Shown here: positions 44,162 through 53,021 of the stretch, one piece after another | Layout of the letters: every line of letters begins with the position of its first letter | How positions within the stretch are numbered: the stretch's first letter is position 1 | DNA from: Schlegelella_A sp965246805 | GTDB lineage: Bacteria > Pseudomonadota > Gammaproteobacteria > Burkholderiales > Burkholderiaceae_C | Direction: 5' to 3' | Assembly: GCA_965246805.1 (NCBI GenBank) | Contig: CBDFFO010000003.1 | Coordinates: 124,001 to 188,000, forward strand | DNA length: 64,000 nucleotides | Position numbers and translations under genes: made by a program | The notes under the pieces: generated by a model | What the model was told of the DNA's origin: nothing | Databases searched by the model: none | The model's input: only the letters and a program-made list of their open reading frames with translations

Positions 44162-46050
44162 GACGTGAGGTGGAAGCGGCTGTCGGCGGGAGCGATCGCG
44201 GCCCGCCGCATGTCGACGTGGAACTCGTTGCGAAGCGGCTGATCGGGCGGCAGCAAGCGATAGTCGATGCGCGCGCCGTAACGTTCACAAAGCTCTCGAC
44301 AAATGTACAGGCCGAGACCGGTGCCGCGACTTCGCGTCGAGAAAAACGGCTCGAAGAGATAAGGCTCGACGTCGGCTGCGATCGGCTCCCCGTCGCTGCG
44401 CACGCTGAACGAGACGCGCTCGCCGTCGTCGGCATCGACAGCGAGGCGCAAGCGCACCGCGCCCGGTTCACGACTGGCGTGGCGGTGCGCGTTGTCGAGC
44501 AGGTTGACGAGCACGCGGCGCAGATGCTCGCCGTCGAAAACACCGCCGAGCGGCTCGTCGGGCAGCTCGAGCTGCAGCACGCAGGTGGGCCCCGGGACGA
44601 GCCCGGCCGCCTGCGCCCACTCGCTGCACACCGCCGCGACGTGCACGCCGACATCGATCATGCCGACCTCCTGCACCTGGCCGGGTGCTGCCTCCATCAC
44701 GTCGTCGACGATGCGCTTCAGCCGCTCGACGTTGTCGGTCACCATCTTCATCAGCTGGCGTTGCGTGGGGTCGGTCGCGTCTTCGGAGAGCAGCGCGTTC
44801 GCCTGCGCGATGGCCGCGAGCGGGTTGCGGATCTCGTGCGCGATGCCGGCCGAGACGCGACCCATCGCCGCGAGCTTCTCCTGCCGCGTGCGCGCCTGCA
44901 CGTTGCGCAGGTCTTCCAGGAAGAGCACGCAGAACGCCTCGTTCGCGAGCGGCTCGCGCTTGCGGGTGAAGCGGATGCGTGCGCGCAAGGTGCGGTGCAT
45001 GTCGGGCTCGAACTGCAGCAGCACGTCGCGGCCGGCCTCGGGCCAGCTCGCATCGCTGAACGCGCGCTCGACGGTGCGCACCAGGCCGCCCCACGCCGGC
45101 ACGCCGCGCAACTGGAAAGGCGCTGTCTTCACCATGCCCTCCGGCGAGAGCAATCGACGCGCGGCCGGGTTGGCAGCGCGAACCTTGCCGCCGCGGTCCA
45201 CGACCAGCACGCCGTCCTGCATCTCCTCGATGACGAGCCGATTCAATTGCGCTTGCTGGCGCGCCATCTCCAGGCTGCCGCGCGCACTCAACTGTTCGCG
45301 GGCGATGCGCCCGGCCAACTCGCCGGCGAGCAAGGTGATGACGAAGAAGCCGGTGCCCGCGAGGCCCGCCTGCGTGAGCAGCAGCGTGCCGTCGCCACCG
45401 GCTATCACGCTCAGCCATGCGCTGCCGAGCAGCGCGAGCGTCGCGGTGGCGGCGGTGGCCAGCGCGATCAGGCGCGGCGTCAGCACGCCGGCCATCAACA
45501 CCGGCAACACCAGCAGCGCGACGTAGTTGAAGCTCGAGCCGGGCGAGAGCACGTGCAGCCCGGTGAAGCAGACCAGGTCGGCGCCGATGGTCGCGATCCA
45601 CTGCGGACTGTGCAGGCGAACCAGCGGCACCGGCGCGGCCTGCTTGCGAAAGCGCGGCAAGAGCCAGAGGCAAATTGCCAGCACCGCGTACGCAACGCTC
45701 AGTGCCGCGACCGAGCCGGGCGGGCGCAGACCGAACAGTCCGGCCACGCTCAAGGTCACGACGAGCGCTACACCGAGCGCCGCGCGAGCCGCGATGAACG
45801 CTCTGTAGATGCGCTCGAAGGCGGTGGGTGCGCGGCGCCCCAGTTCGCTGCGCGGCCGCACGTCGATGCGCTCTTGCAGCCCTTCGGCATCGACCTCGTG
45901 ACCCCAAGCGCCCGAGTGCGTGTCTTCGGGCGGCGAATTGGTGTCGCGTCGGCCGCCATAGGCGCCGAACCAAAACTCGTCGGCGGTCGGGTGCGATCGA
46001 TCATCGGCGGCCGGCAGCACGGGCGTGGCAAGGCGCGACGGCGCGGTCAC
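44158..46050 (-). CDS. pilS: Membrane sensor histidine kinase, PilS-like
   Basis: A 630-residue kinase partner of the adjacent regulator. A polar N-terminal stretch of about 75 residues is followed by about six membrane helices, a PAS-like segment (MQDGVLVVDRGGKVRAAN), the phospho-acceptor motif AGIAHEIRNPLAA and an ATPase domain ending GTGLGLYICREL. GTG 46050 is chosen because AAGG stands 8 nt upstream and other starts run into the preceding gene. The six-helix sensor and gene pairing fit PilS. Confidence 0.9.
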   Translation of the reverse strand: MTAPSRLATPVLPAADDRSHPTADEFWFGAYGGRRDTNSPPEDTHSGAWGHEVDAEGLQERIDVRPRSELGRRAPTAFERIYRAFIAARAALGVALVVTLSVAGLFGLRPPGSVAALSVAYAVLAICLWLLPRFRKQAAPVPLVRLHSPQWIATIGADLVCFTGLHVLSPGSSFNYVALLVLPVLMAGVLTPRLIALATAATATLALLGSAWLSVIAGGDGTLLLTQAGLAGTGFFVITLLAGELAGRIAREQLSARGSLEMARQQAQLNRLVIEEMQDGVLVVDRGGKVRAANPAARRLLSPEGMVKTAPFQLRGVPAWGGLVRTVERAFSDASWPEAGRDVLLQFEPDMHRTLRARIRFTRKREPLANEAFCVLFLEDLRNVQARTRQEKLAAMGRVSAGIAHEIRNPLAAIAQANALLSEDATDPTQRQLMKMVTDNVERLKRIVDDVMEAAPGQVQEVGMIDVGVHVAAVCSEWAQAAGLVPGPTCVLQLELPDEPLGGVFDGEHLRRVLVNLLDNAHRHASREPGAVRLRLAVDADDGERVSFSVRSDGEPIAADVEPYLFEPFFSTRSRGTGLGLYICRELCERYGARIDYRLLPPDQPLRNEFHVDMRRAAIAPADSRFHLTS

Positions 46051-46106
46051 TGGTGGACCTTCGTGCTGCGCGACCCGGTCTTCGCCTTGCGAGCGGCCGC
46101 GAAGGC

Positions 46107-46358
46107 TCACGTGCCACCTTCCCGCTCGAACGCGCTGCGATGCTCGGCGCAACAAAACGAGCCACCGCGACCCGGCAGCGCTTCGTCTTGCGGCAGGTAA
46201 ACACCGCATTGCGCGCACGCCAGCAACGCCGGTCGTGGTGCCGATGTCGACGGCCGCGGCGGCGCCGGCGCCGGCGCGGCATCGGATCGGCGCCGACGCG
46301 AGCCGCTCAGCAGCCACACCAGCGCCAGCACGGCGAAAAGCACGACCAGCGCTTTCAT
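46107..46358 (-). CDS. PP0621-family small zinc-ribbon-like protein
   Basis: An 83-residue protein with an N-terminal membrane helix (about residues 2-18), an Arg/Ala/Pro linker and a Cys-containing end (CAQCGVYLP, FCCAEHR) that probably binds zinc. Family role unknown. It lies 7 nt after the ccsA-like gene and 56 nt before pilS in the same orientation. Confidence 0.8.
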   Translation of the reverse strand: MKALVVLFAVLALVWLLSGSRRRRSDAAPAPAPPRPSTSAPRPALLACAQCGVYLPQDEALPGRGGSFCCAEHRSAFEREGGT

Positions 46359-46365
46359 CGCGAGA

Positions 46366-47205
46366 TCACATCGCCGGCGCGCGATGCAGCATGACTTCGA
46401 ACACGAAACGCGTGCCGACGTACGCGAGCAGCAACAAGAGCGCACCCAGGTAGAGCCAGCGCATCGCCGGCGCACCCCGCAAGCCGAATGTGGAACGCCC
46501 GACCAGGAGCCCGGCGAACACGAACCAGCCGAGCACCGAGAACACCGTCTTGTGGTCCCAGCGCCAGGCGCCACCCGGCCATGCACCGAGCACGATGGCG
46601 GCCGTGAGCGTCACGAAGCCGGCCGCGATGAAGCGGAACGTGAGGCGCTCGAGGCGCAACAGCGGCATGCCGTCGGCGTTGACGTCGCCGCGCGTCGGCG
46701 TGCGACGCAGTTGTCGCTCGGCCCGGCTCACCAGCACGCCGTGCAGCACCGCGACTCCGAAGAGCCCGTACGACGCGATGCCGAGCAACCAATGGACCGG
46801 CGCCCACTGAGAGACCACTTGCGGATGGAGCTGACCCGGAAACGCGAGCGCGAGGCCGACCACCACCACGCCGACGACGGCCAGTTTGCGGCGCGCACCC
46901 GGCAACGGCACGAGCTGGGTCTCGAGCACGTACACCGCCATCACAAGCCAGAGCGTGATCGACAGCGCCGGCGCAAAGCCGAAATGGGCACCGACCGTGC
47001 CGGTGCCCAGGCCCGCGATGTCGGCGACGATGGCGACCGCTTGCGCCGCGCCGCCGAGCAGAAGCGCGCGAGGCCGCCACGCCGCCCCGGCCTCGCCCGG
47101 CCATGCCGCCAAGCCATACGCGACGATGGCCAGCACACTGGGCACTACCAGCGCCAAAGGGGTACCCCAGGCGCTGTTGCCTTCGAGTCCGAACGATAGA
47201 ATCAT
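46366..47205 (-). CDS. CcsA/CcmC-type cytochrome c assembly membrane protein
   Basis: A 279-residue protein with about eight membrane helices. It has the family segment WAPVHWLLGIASYG and later DHKTVFSVLGWFVFAGLL, with His residues suited to heme. Similar YpjD/CcsA-like genes upstream of ffh are widespread in Proteobacteria; whether they handle heme is not proven. Divergent from ffh, 63 bp apart. Confidence 0.85.
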   Translation of the reverse strand: MILSFGLEGNSAWGTPLALVVPSVLAIVAYGLAAWPGEAGAAWRPRALLLGGAAQAVAIVADIAGLGTGTVGAHFGFAPALSITLWLVMAVYVLETQLVPLPGARRKLAVVGVVVVGLALAFPGQLHPQVVSQWAPVHWLLGIASYGLFGVAVLHGVLVSRAERQLRRTPTRGDVNADGMPLLRLERLTFRFIAAGFVTLTAAIVLGAWPGGAWRWDHKTVFSVLGWFVFAGLLVGRSTFGLRGAPAMRWLYLGALLLLLAYVGTRFVFEVMLHRAPAM

Positions 47206-47268
47206 CGACCCCGAGTGTACTGAGCGCACTCTGCAGCCGCGGTCCCTTCGCCCCCGTCCTCGCCCAAA

Positions 47269-48639
47269 ATGGCTTCCAACCTCACCGACCGACTCGGCCG
47301 ACTCGTCAAGACGATGCGCGGCCAGGCCCGCATCACCGAAGACAACGTGCAGGAAATGCTGCGCGAAGTGCGCATGGCCTTGCTTGAGGCCGACGTCGCA
47401 CTGCCGGTCGTGCGCGAGTTCATCGCCCGCGTCAAGGACCGCGCGCTCGGCGCCGAGGTGGCGGGCTCGCTCTCGCCCGGCCAGGCCTTCGTCGGCATCG
47501 TGCAGCGCGAACTCGCCGCGACGATGGGCGACGGCGTCGCCGAACTCGACCTCGCGACGCAACCGCCCGCCGTCATTCTGATGGCCGGCCTGCAAGGGGC
47601 CGGCAAGACCACCACCACCGCGAAGCTCGCCAAGCACCTGATCGACAAGCGCAAGAAGAAGGTGCTCACGGTATCGGTCGACGTATACCGGCCGGCGGCG
47701 ATCGAACAATTGCGGGTGGTGACGAAGCAGGCCGGCGCGGAGTGGTTCCCGTCGACCGCCGCCGAGATCCCGCTCGCGATCGCCGAGGCTGCGCTCGGCC
47801 ACGCGCGCCGCCACTATTTCGACGTGCTGATCGTCGACACCGCCGGGCGGCTCGCGATCGACGAGAAGCTGATGGCCGAGATCCGTGCGTTGCACGGCGC
47901 GCTGAAACCGGTCGAGACGCTGTTCGTCGTCGACGCGATGCAAGGCCAGGACGCTGTCAACACCGCGAAGGCGTTTCGCGAGGCGTTGCCGCTCACCGGC
48001 ATCGTCCTCACCAAGCTCGACGGCGATTCGCGCGGCGGCGCGGCGCTCTCGGTGCGCAGCGTGGCTGGCGCGCCGATCAAGTTCGCCGGTGTCAGCGAGA
48101 AGCTCGACGGCCTCGAGGTGTTCGACGCCGAGCGCCACGCCGGGCGCGTACTCGGCATGGGCGACATCGTCGGCCTGGTCGAGGAAGTCCAGAAAGGCGT
48201 CGATCTGGAGGCCGCGCAGCGCCTCGCCGACAAGGTCCGGTCCGGAACCAGCTTCGATCTGAATGACTTCCTGTCACAGATTTCACAAATGAAGAAGATG
48301 GGCGGCCTCGGCGGCCTGATGGACAAGCTACCCTCGCAACTCACCGGAAAAGCAGCCAACCTCGGGCCCGCAGACATGGACCGGGCCGAGCGGGACGTGC
48401 GTCGCATGGAGGGCATCATCTGTTCGATGACGCCGCTCGAGCGGCGCAAGCCCGATCTGTTGAAGGCCACCCGCAAGCGCCGCATCGCGACCGGCGCAGG
48501 CGTTCAGGTGCAGGATGTGAACCGCCTTCTGAATCAGTTCGAGCAAATGCGCGACATGATGAAGAAGATGAAGGGCGGTGGCATGTTGAAGATGATGAAG
48601 CGGATGGGCGGTGCCAAGGGATTTGGAGGCATGCGCTGA
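47269..48639 (+). CDS. ffh: Signal recognition particle GTPase
   Basis: A 456-residue SRP54 homologue that binds signal sequences and 4.5S RNA. N domain at the start, then GTPase motifs GLQGAGKTT (from residue 107), DTAGRL and TKLDGDSRGG, then a Met-rich M domain ending MLKMMKRMGGAKGFGGM. Its receptor FtsY is encoded 800 bp away on the opposite strand. Confidence 0.98.
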   Translation: MASNLTDRLGRLVKTMRGQARITEDNVQEMLREVRMALLEADVALPVVREFIARVKDRALGAEVAGSLSPGQAFVGIVQRELAATMGDGVAELDLATQPPAVILMAGLQGAGKTTTTAKLAKHLIDKRKKKVLTVSVDVYRPAAIEQLRVVTKQAGAEWFPSTAAEIPLAIAEAALGHARRHYFDVLIVDTAGRLAIDEKLMAEIRALHGALKPVETLFVVDAMQGQDAVNTAKAFREALPLTGIVLTKLDGDSRGGAALSVRSVAGAPIKFAGVSEKLDGLEVFDAERHAGRVLGMGDIVGLVEEVQKGVDLEAAQRLADKVRSGTSFDLNDFLSQISQMKKMGGLGGLMDKLPSQLTGKAANLGPADMDRAERDVRRMEGIICSMTPLERRKPDLLKATRKRRIATGAGVQVQDVNRLLNQFEQMRDMMKKMKGGGMLKMMKRMGGAKGFGGMR

Positions 48640-48681
48640 CGATTGACAGCCGCGCGACGACGCGCATTTAGGAAGTGTTCG

Positions 48682-49437
48682 ATGGAACTGACCCCTCTTC
48701 TGATCGCGTTGCTGGTCGTGGCGGTGCCGCTGCTCTGGTGGGTCACGCGACGCCGCAAGGCCGAAACGGGCGTCGCGGCGCCCGAGGAGCGGCTAGACAC
48801 GCTGGCCGCGTGGCCACCCGAAGCGACCCGGGTGCTGCGCACCAACGAGCGCCTCGCCTACAGCACCTTGAAGCTCGCGTTCCCGGGCTACATGATCCTC
48901 GCGCAGGTGCCGATCTCACGTTTCGTCAACGTGCCCAAACGCACCTCTTACGCCGAATGGATGCGCCGACTCGGCAGCCAGTGCGTCGACTTCGTGATTT
49001 GTGACGTGACCTCGCAGGTGGTCGCGGTGGTGGAGATCCGGCCGCCGCTCGATCAGATCGACGAACGCCTGCGCGTGCGCCTGGCTCGCGTCGAACGCAC
49101 GCTGGCGGCTGCCGACATCCCGATGCATATCTGGACCGAAAGCTCGCTGCCGACCGTCGAGGCCGCCCGCGCCAAGATTCTGCCGAAAGAGCCGGCGGTG
49201 CCGCAGCGCCTTGCACGCAAGACGCTTGACTCCACCCTCAGCAGCGGCGACCTCGCCGCTGCTGCGCCGATGATGCCCAACCTTCAAGCGGCCGAACCGC
49301 GCCGCTTCAAACAACTGGACGAGACGGGCAACGAATGGCCGGACGCGGAAGTGATCGAGGTCTCCGACCCGAGCGCGAGCACCTGGTTCGACGACCTCGA
49401 CTCGGTGTCGGGCAAACTCACGACGACGTCGCGCTGA
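48682..49437 (+). CDS. DUF2726 domain protein, membrane-anchored
   Basis: A 251-residue protein. One N-terminal helix (about residues 4-22) is followed by a DUF2726 domain (about 50-150, with RLAYSTLKLAFPGY and VDFVICDVTSQVVAVVE), which looks like the restriction-endonuclease-like fold seen in topoisomerase-associated proteins. The C-terminal 70 residues are low complexity. ATG 48682 has AGGAAG upstream. Its stop and that of ftsY are contiguous in TGATCA. Confidence 0.8.
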   Translation: MELTPLLIALLVVAVPLLWWVTRRRKAETGVAAPEERLDTLAAWPPEATRVLRTNERLAYSTLKLAFPGYMILAQVPISRFVNVPKRTSYAEWMRRLGSQCVDFVICDVTSQVVAVVEIRPPLDQIDERLRVRLARVERTLAAADIPMHIWTESSLPTVEAARAKILPKEPAVPQRLARKTLDSTLSSGDLAAAAPMMPNLQAAEPRRFKQLDETGNEWPDAEVIEVSDPSASTWFDDLDSVSGKLTTTSR

Positions 49438-50589
49438 TCAGCCGAAGAGCGCGCCCGCGAACTCGCGCGCCCTGAACGTCTGCAGGTCTTCGAGCTTTTC
49501 GCCGACGCCGACGAAGTAGACCGGCAGCGGCGCCGGGCGCGAGCGCGACCACAGCGCGATCGCGGCCAGCACGCCACCTTTGGCCGAGCCGTCCAGCTTG
49601 GTGATGATGAGACCGGTGAGGCCGAGCGCCTCGTCGAAAAGCTGCACCTGCGAGAGTGCATTTTGGCCAGTGTTGCCATCGATCACCAGCAACACTTCGT
49701 GTGGCGCGTCGGCCTGGGCCTTGCCGATGACTCGCCTGATCTTCTTCAGCTCGTCCATCAGGTGAGCCTGCGTCGTCAAGCGGCCGGCCGTGTCGGCGAT
49801 GACCACGTCGCATGCACGCGCCTTGCCGGCGACCACCGCATCGAACACCACCCCGGCGGGGTCGCCGCCAGCCTGGCTCACGATCTCGATCCGGTCCTTC
49901 AGCGAGACCCCGGAGCCATCGAGCTTGCCGGCACGCTCGGCCCATTCGGCGAGTTGGTCGCGCGCGGCCGCACGGAACGTGTCGGCCGCGGCGAGCAAGA
50001 CCTTCTGATTCGCTTCGGCCAGGTAGCGCGCGAGCTTGCCGACGCTCGTCGTCTTGCCGGCGCCGTTGACGCCGACCACCATCATCACGGTCGGCGAGGC
50101 GAAGCCGACCTGCAGCGGACGCTCGAGCGGCGCGAGCAGATCGGCGAGGGCATCGACGAGCAACGGCCGAGCGGTGGCGGCATCACCGACGCCGGCGAGC
50201 TTGACCCGGCGCTTAAGGTCGTCGAGCAAAAAGGTTGTCGCTTCGGCACCGGCATCGGCCTGCAGCAGCACCGCTTCGAGGTCTTCGTAGAGCGAGTCGT
50301 CGATGCGCACCGCCACGAGCACCTGCGTAAGGCTCGCGCCCGTCTTGCGCAGGCCGGTGCGCAGTCTCGCGACCCAGTCGTTGCGATCGTCTTCCCGCGC
50401 GCGCGGTGCTGCGAACGCCGCACCGAATGCGGGTGCGGGCTTCAACACCCCCGACGCGGCCGGGCTCGCGGGGGCCAGCGCAGTCGGCGGCGGCGCGACG
50501 ATGCGGGCGTCGGCCGGCGAATCCGAGACGTCGACAGTGGCGTGTGCGGCGTCAGCGGACGGCGATTTTTTCTTGAAGAAACTGAACAT
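49438..50589 (-). CDS. ftsY: Signal recognition particle receptor FtsY
   Basis: A 383-residue SRP receptor GTPase. Short Lys-rich N-terminus (MFSFFKKK) and an Ala/Pro-rich acidic-poor A region of about 60 residues, shorter than in E. coli (497 residues total). GTPase motifs are GVNGAGKTT at residues 173-181, DTAGRL and TKLDGSAKGG. Together with ffh in this window it provides both protein parts of the co-translational targeting route. Confidence 0.97.
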   Translation of the reverse strand: MFSFFKKKSPSADAAHATVDVSDSPADARIVAPPPTALAPASPAASGVLKPAPAFGAAFAAPRAREDDRNDWVARLRTGLRKTGASLTQVLVAVRIDDSLYEDLEAVLLQADAGAEATTFLLDDLKRRVKLAGVGDAATARPLLVDALADLLAPLERPLQVGFASPTVMMVVGVNGAGKTTSVGKLARYLAEANQKVLLAAADTFRAAARDQLAEWAERAGKLDGSGVSLKDRIEIVSQAGGDPAGVVFDAVVAGKARACDVVIADTAGRLTTQAHLMDELKKIRRVIGKAQADAPHEVLLVIDGNTGQNALSQVQLFDEALGLTGLIITKLDGSAKGGVLAAIALWSRSRPAPLPVYFVGVGEKLEDLQTFRAREFAGALFG

Positions 50590-50698
50590 GCGAGGTCGGG
50601 GTGCGGGGCGAACCAGGGGCATGCCGACATGGCCCGAAGCGAGCCTTGGGCCACCGGAGGAAAGGAGCTGCAGAGGTGCATCAGGCCATGCGCCTCGC

Positions 50699-50704
50699 TA
50701 TACT
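50699..50704 (+). promoter_or_regulatory. Candidate -10 for tRNA-Met
   Basis: TATACT stands 10 nt before the mature tRNA end, placing the start near 50711. The -35 region is poor (TGCATC at 50677-50682). Confidence 0.45.
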
Positions 50705-50714
50705 TACTGGCTAA

Positions 50715-50791
<77 letters not shown>

Positions 50792-50817
50792 GTCCTTCGA
50801 TGTGAGACCACTCTGCT

Positions 50818-50848
50818 GGCTCCCGTCTCATTGACCGGGGCCTTTTTT
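50818..50848 (+). terminator. Intrinsic terminator after tRNA-Met
   Basis: GGCTCCCGTC and GACCGGGGCC form a 10-position stem with one mismatch and one G-T pair, loop TCATT, followed by TTTTTT. Confidence 0.82.
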
Positions 50849-50904
50849 GTGTCCGGCTTAGGGTCGGTCTCCGTCAACCCGTTCGACAGCCCCTGGATAA
50901 AACC

Positions 50905-51294
50905 ATGATTCGCCGTGCCATCGCTTTCTTCGTGCTGCTCGCGTCGGCCGCGTTCGTCGCGCCGGCCAACGCGCAGATGCAACGCACTTTTCCCGCCAGC
51001 GCGATGCGCGGCGCCATCGTCTTCGGCGACCCGCCGGAGATCGCGGTGAACGGCGTTGCCGCGCGTCTCGCGCCGGGCGCCCGCATTCGCGGCGCCGACA
51101 ACATGATGGTGATGTCGGGGGCGTTGATCGGCGGGCGTTTCCTCGTCCACTACACGGTCGACACCAGCGGCGGCGTGCGCGACGTGTGGATCCTGACCCC
51201 TGCGGAAGCGGCCGTGAAGCCGTGGCCGACCACACCGCAACAACTGCAGGAGTGGGTCTTCGACCCGCTCGCGCAGGTCTGGGCCCAGCCATGA
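50905..51294 (+). CDS. Small secreted hypothetical protein
   Basis: A 129-residue protein with a clear Sec signal peptide (about residues 1-23, AFFVLLASAAFVAPANA). The mature part has no cysteines and no motif that I recognise; segments such as GGRFLVHYTVDTSGGVRDVW suggest a small beta-structure. Its TGA overlaps the miaB start by 4 nt (ATGA), so it is translated together with miaB. Confidence 0.8.
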   Translation: MIRRAIAFFVLLASAAFVAPANAQMQRTFPASAMRGAIVFGDPPEIAVNGVAARLAPGARIRGADNMMVMSGALIGGRFLVHYTVDTSGGVRDVWILTPAEAAVKPWPTTPQQLQEWVFDPLAQVWAQP

Positions 51295-52712
51295 GCGGCG
51301 AACCGAAGCGCGTCTTCATCAAGACCTTCGGTTGCCAGATGAACGTGTACGACTCGGCCAAGATGGCCGACGTGATGCACGCCGCATCGGGCTACGAAGA
51401 AACGACCGACATCGACGCGGCCGACCTGATCCTGTTCAACACCTGTTCGGTTCGCGAGAAGGCACAGGAGAAGGTGTTCAGCGACCTCGGCCGCGTCAAG
51501 CACTTGAAGGCCAAGGGCGTGTTGATCGGCGTCGGCGGCTGCGTCGCGAGCCAGGAAGGCGACGCGATCGTCAAGCGGGCGCCTTTTGTCGACGTGGTGT
51601 TCGGCCCGCAGACCCTGCATCGCCTGCCGCAGTTGCTCGAACAACGTCTGCGCCAGCAGCGGCCGCAAATCGACATCGCCTTTCCCGAGATCGAGAAGTT
51701 CGACCACCTGCCGCCGGCCCGGGTCGACGGTCCGACCGCGTTCGTGTCGATCATGGAAGGCTGCTCGAAGTACTGCAGCTATTGCGTGGTGCCGTACACC
51801 CGTGGCGAGGAGGTGTCGCGGCCGTTCGACGATGTACTGCTCGAGATCGCGGGCCTGGCCGAGCAAGGGGTGCGCGAAGTGACGCTGCTCGGTCAGAACG
51901 TCAACGCGTACCGCGGCGCGATGGGCGGCACCGCGGAAGAGGCCGACTTCGCGATGTTGATCGAGACGGTGGCCCAGATCCCCGGCATCGACCGCATCCG
52001 CTACACGACGAGTCACCCAAAAGAGTTCACGCAGAGCCTGATCGACGCCTACGCAAACGTTCCGCAACTGGTGAATCACGTGCACCTGCCGGTGCAACAC
52101 GGCAGCGACCGCATCCTCGCCGCGATGAAACGCGGCTACACCGCGCTCGAATACAAGAGCACCGTGAAGAAGCTGCGGGCGGTGCGGCCCGGCATCGCGA
52201 TCTCGAGCGATTTCATCGTCGGCTTCCCGGGCGAGAGCGAGCGCGATTTCGCCGAGACGATGAAGTTGATCGACCGGGTCGGTTTCGACCACAGCTTCAG
52301 CTTCGTCTTCAGCGCGCGACCAGGCACGCCGGCGGCGTCACTCGCCGACGACACGCCCGAAGACGTCAAGCTCGCCCGGCTACAGCGCCTGCAGGCGGTC
52401 GTCGAGGCTTCCGGCGACGCGATCAGCCAGACGCGAGTCGGCACTGCGCAACGCGTCTTGGTCGAGGGGCGCTCGCGCAAGGACGCGCACGAATGGATGG
52501 GCCGCACCGAGTGCAATCGCGTCGTCAATTTTCGCGGTGAGGCCGTGCTGCTCGGTCAGATGCTCGAGCTCACCATCACCGAGGTGCGCGGGCACTCGCT
52601 GCGGGGCGAGCTCGCGGCGCCGATCGACGCCGCGCGGGCGCATCAGCGTGACGGGCCCTTGCGCACGAACCAGCCCATCGCGAGCGCGGCAGCGGCGGTC
52701 ATCACGGCGTAA
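51291..52712 (+). CDS. miaB: tRNA-2-methylthio-N6-dimethylallyladenosine synthase
   Basis: A 473-residue radical-SAM methylthiotransferase acting on A37 of tRNAs reading U-starting codons. The auxiliary cluster cysteines are C15, C52 and C84; the radical-SAM CxxxCxxC is C158, C162, C165 followed by VVPYTRG. A TRAM domain ends near ITEVRGHSLRGEL, after which come about 30 Ala-rich residues that overlap the next gene on the other strand by 70 nt. Coupled to the small secreted protein upstream. Confidence 0.96.
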   Translation: MSGEPKRVFIKTFGCQMNVYDSAKMADVMHAASGYEETTDIDAADLILFNTCSVREKAQEKVFSDLGRVKHLKAKGVLIGVGGCVASQEGDAIVKRAPFVDVVFGPQTLHRLPQLLEQRLRQQRPQIDIAFPEIEKFDHLPPARVDGPTAFVSIMEGCSKYCSYCVVPYTRGEEVSRPFDDVLLEIAGLAEQGVREVTLLGQNVNAYRGAMGGTAEEADFAMLIETVAQIPGIDRIRYTTSHPKEFTQSLIDAYANVPQLVNHVHLPVQHGSDRILAAMKRGYTALEYKSTVKKLRAVRPGIAISSDFIVGFPGESERDFAETMKLIDRVGFDHSFSFVFSARPGTPAASLADDTPEDVKLARLQRLQAVVEASGDAISQTRVGTAQRVLVEGRSRKDAHEWMGRTECNRVVNFRGEAVLLGQMLELTITEVRGHSLRGELAAPIDAARAHQRDGPLRTNQPIASAAAAVITA

Positions 52713-52924
52713 GTCGCCATCTTGCCGTCGTGACCGAAGACCACGAGCCCGGCGACCAGCACGATCGCTGACGCTGCCATCGCGGTGAAGATCAGCGGCG
52801 TCCAGTGCACAGCGGCGAATTCGCGGCGCATGACCAGCTTCGCGAGCACCGGCGCCATCACGCCGACCCCGACCGCCGGCGCGAAGAAGTTGGCCAACAT
52901 CCACACGACATCGATGGCAGACAT
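52643..52924 (-). CDS. Small hydrophobic hypothetical membrane protein
   Basis: A 93-residue protein with three predicted helices (about residues 9-27, 41-62 and 68-86). Unknown family. Its start ATG 52924 is divergent from hemA, 97 bp away, and its last 70 nt run antisense to the end of miaB. Reality of the gene is supported by the membrane-protein-like hydrophobicity pattern rather than by a recognised domain. Confidence 0.65.
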   Translation of the reverse strand: MSAIDVVWMLANFFAPAVGVGVMAPVLAKLVMRREFAAVHWTPLIFTAMAASAIVLVAGLVVFGHDGKMATYAVMTAAAALAMGWFVRKGPSR

Positions 52925-52984
52925 GGCGAGAACGGGAGGATCGGAAGGCGCGTGAGCGAGGTTCGCTGCGGTGATTTCGAGAAC

Positions 52985-53015
52985 TTGCACCCGCGGCGCA
53001 CCCGAATTTTATAAT
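52985..53015 (+). promoter_or_regulatory. hemA promoter with consensus -10 at the start codon
   Basis: A perfect -10 TATAAT (53010-53015) ends 6 nt before the hemA ATG at 53022; TTGCAC (52985-52990) is a possible -35 at 19 nt. Transcription would begin within a base or two of the ATG. Confidence 0.6.
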
Positions 53016-53021
53016 CGGAGG

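Noticed and set aside
44170..46200. Plus-strand open frame of 676 codons opposite pilS
   Set aside because: Shadow of a complete histidine kinase; no start signal or domain.
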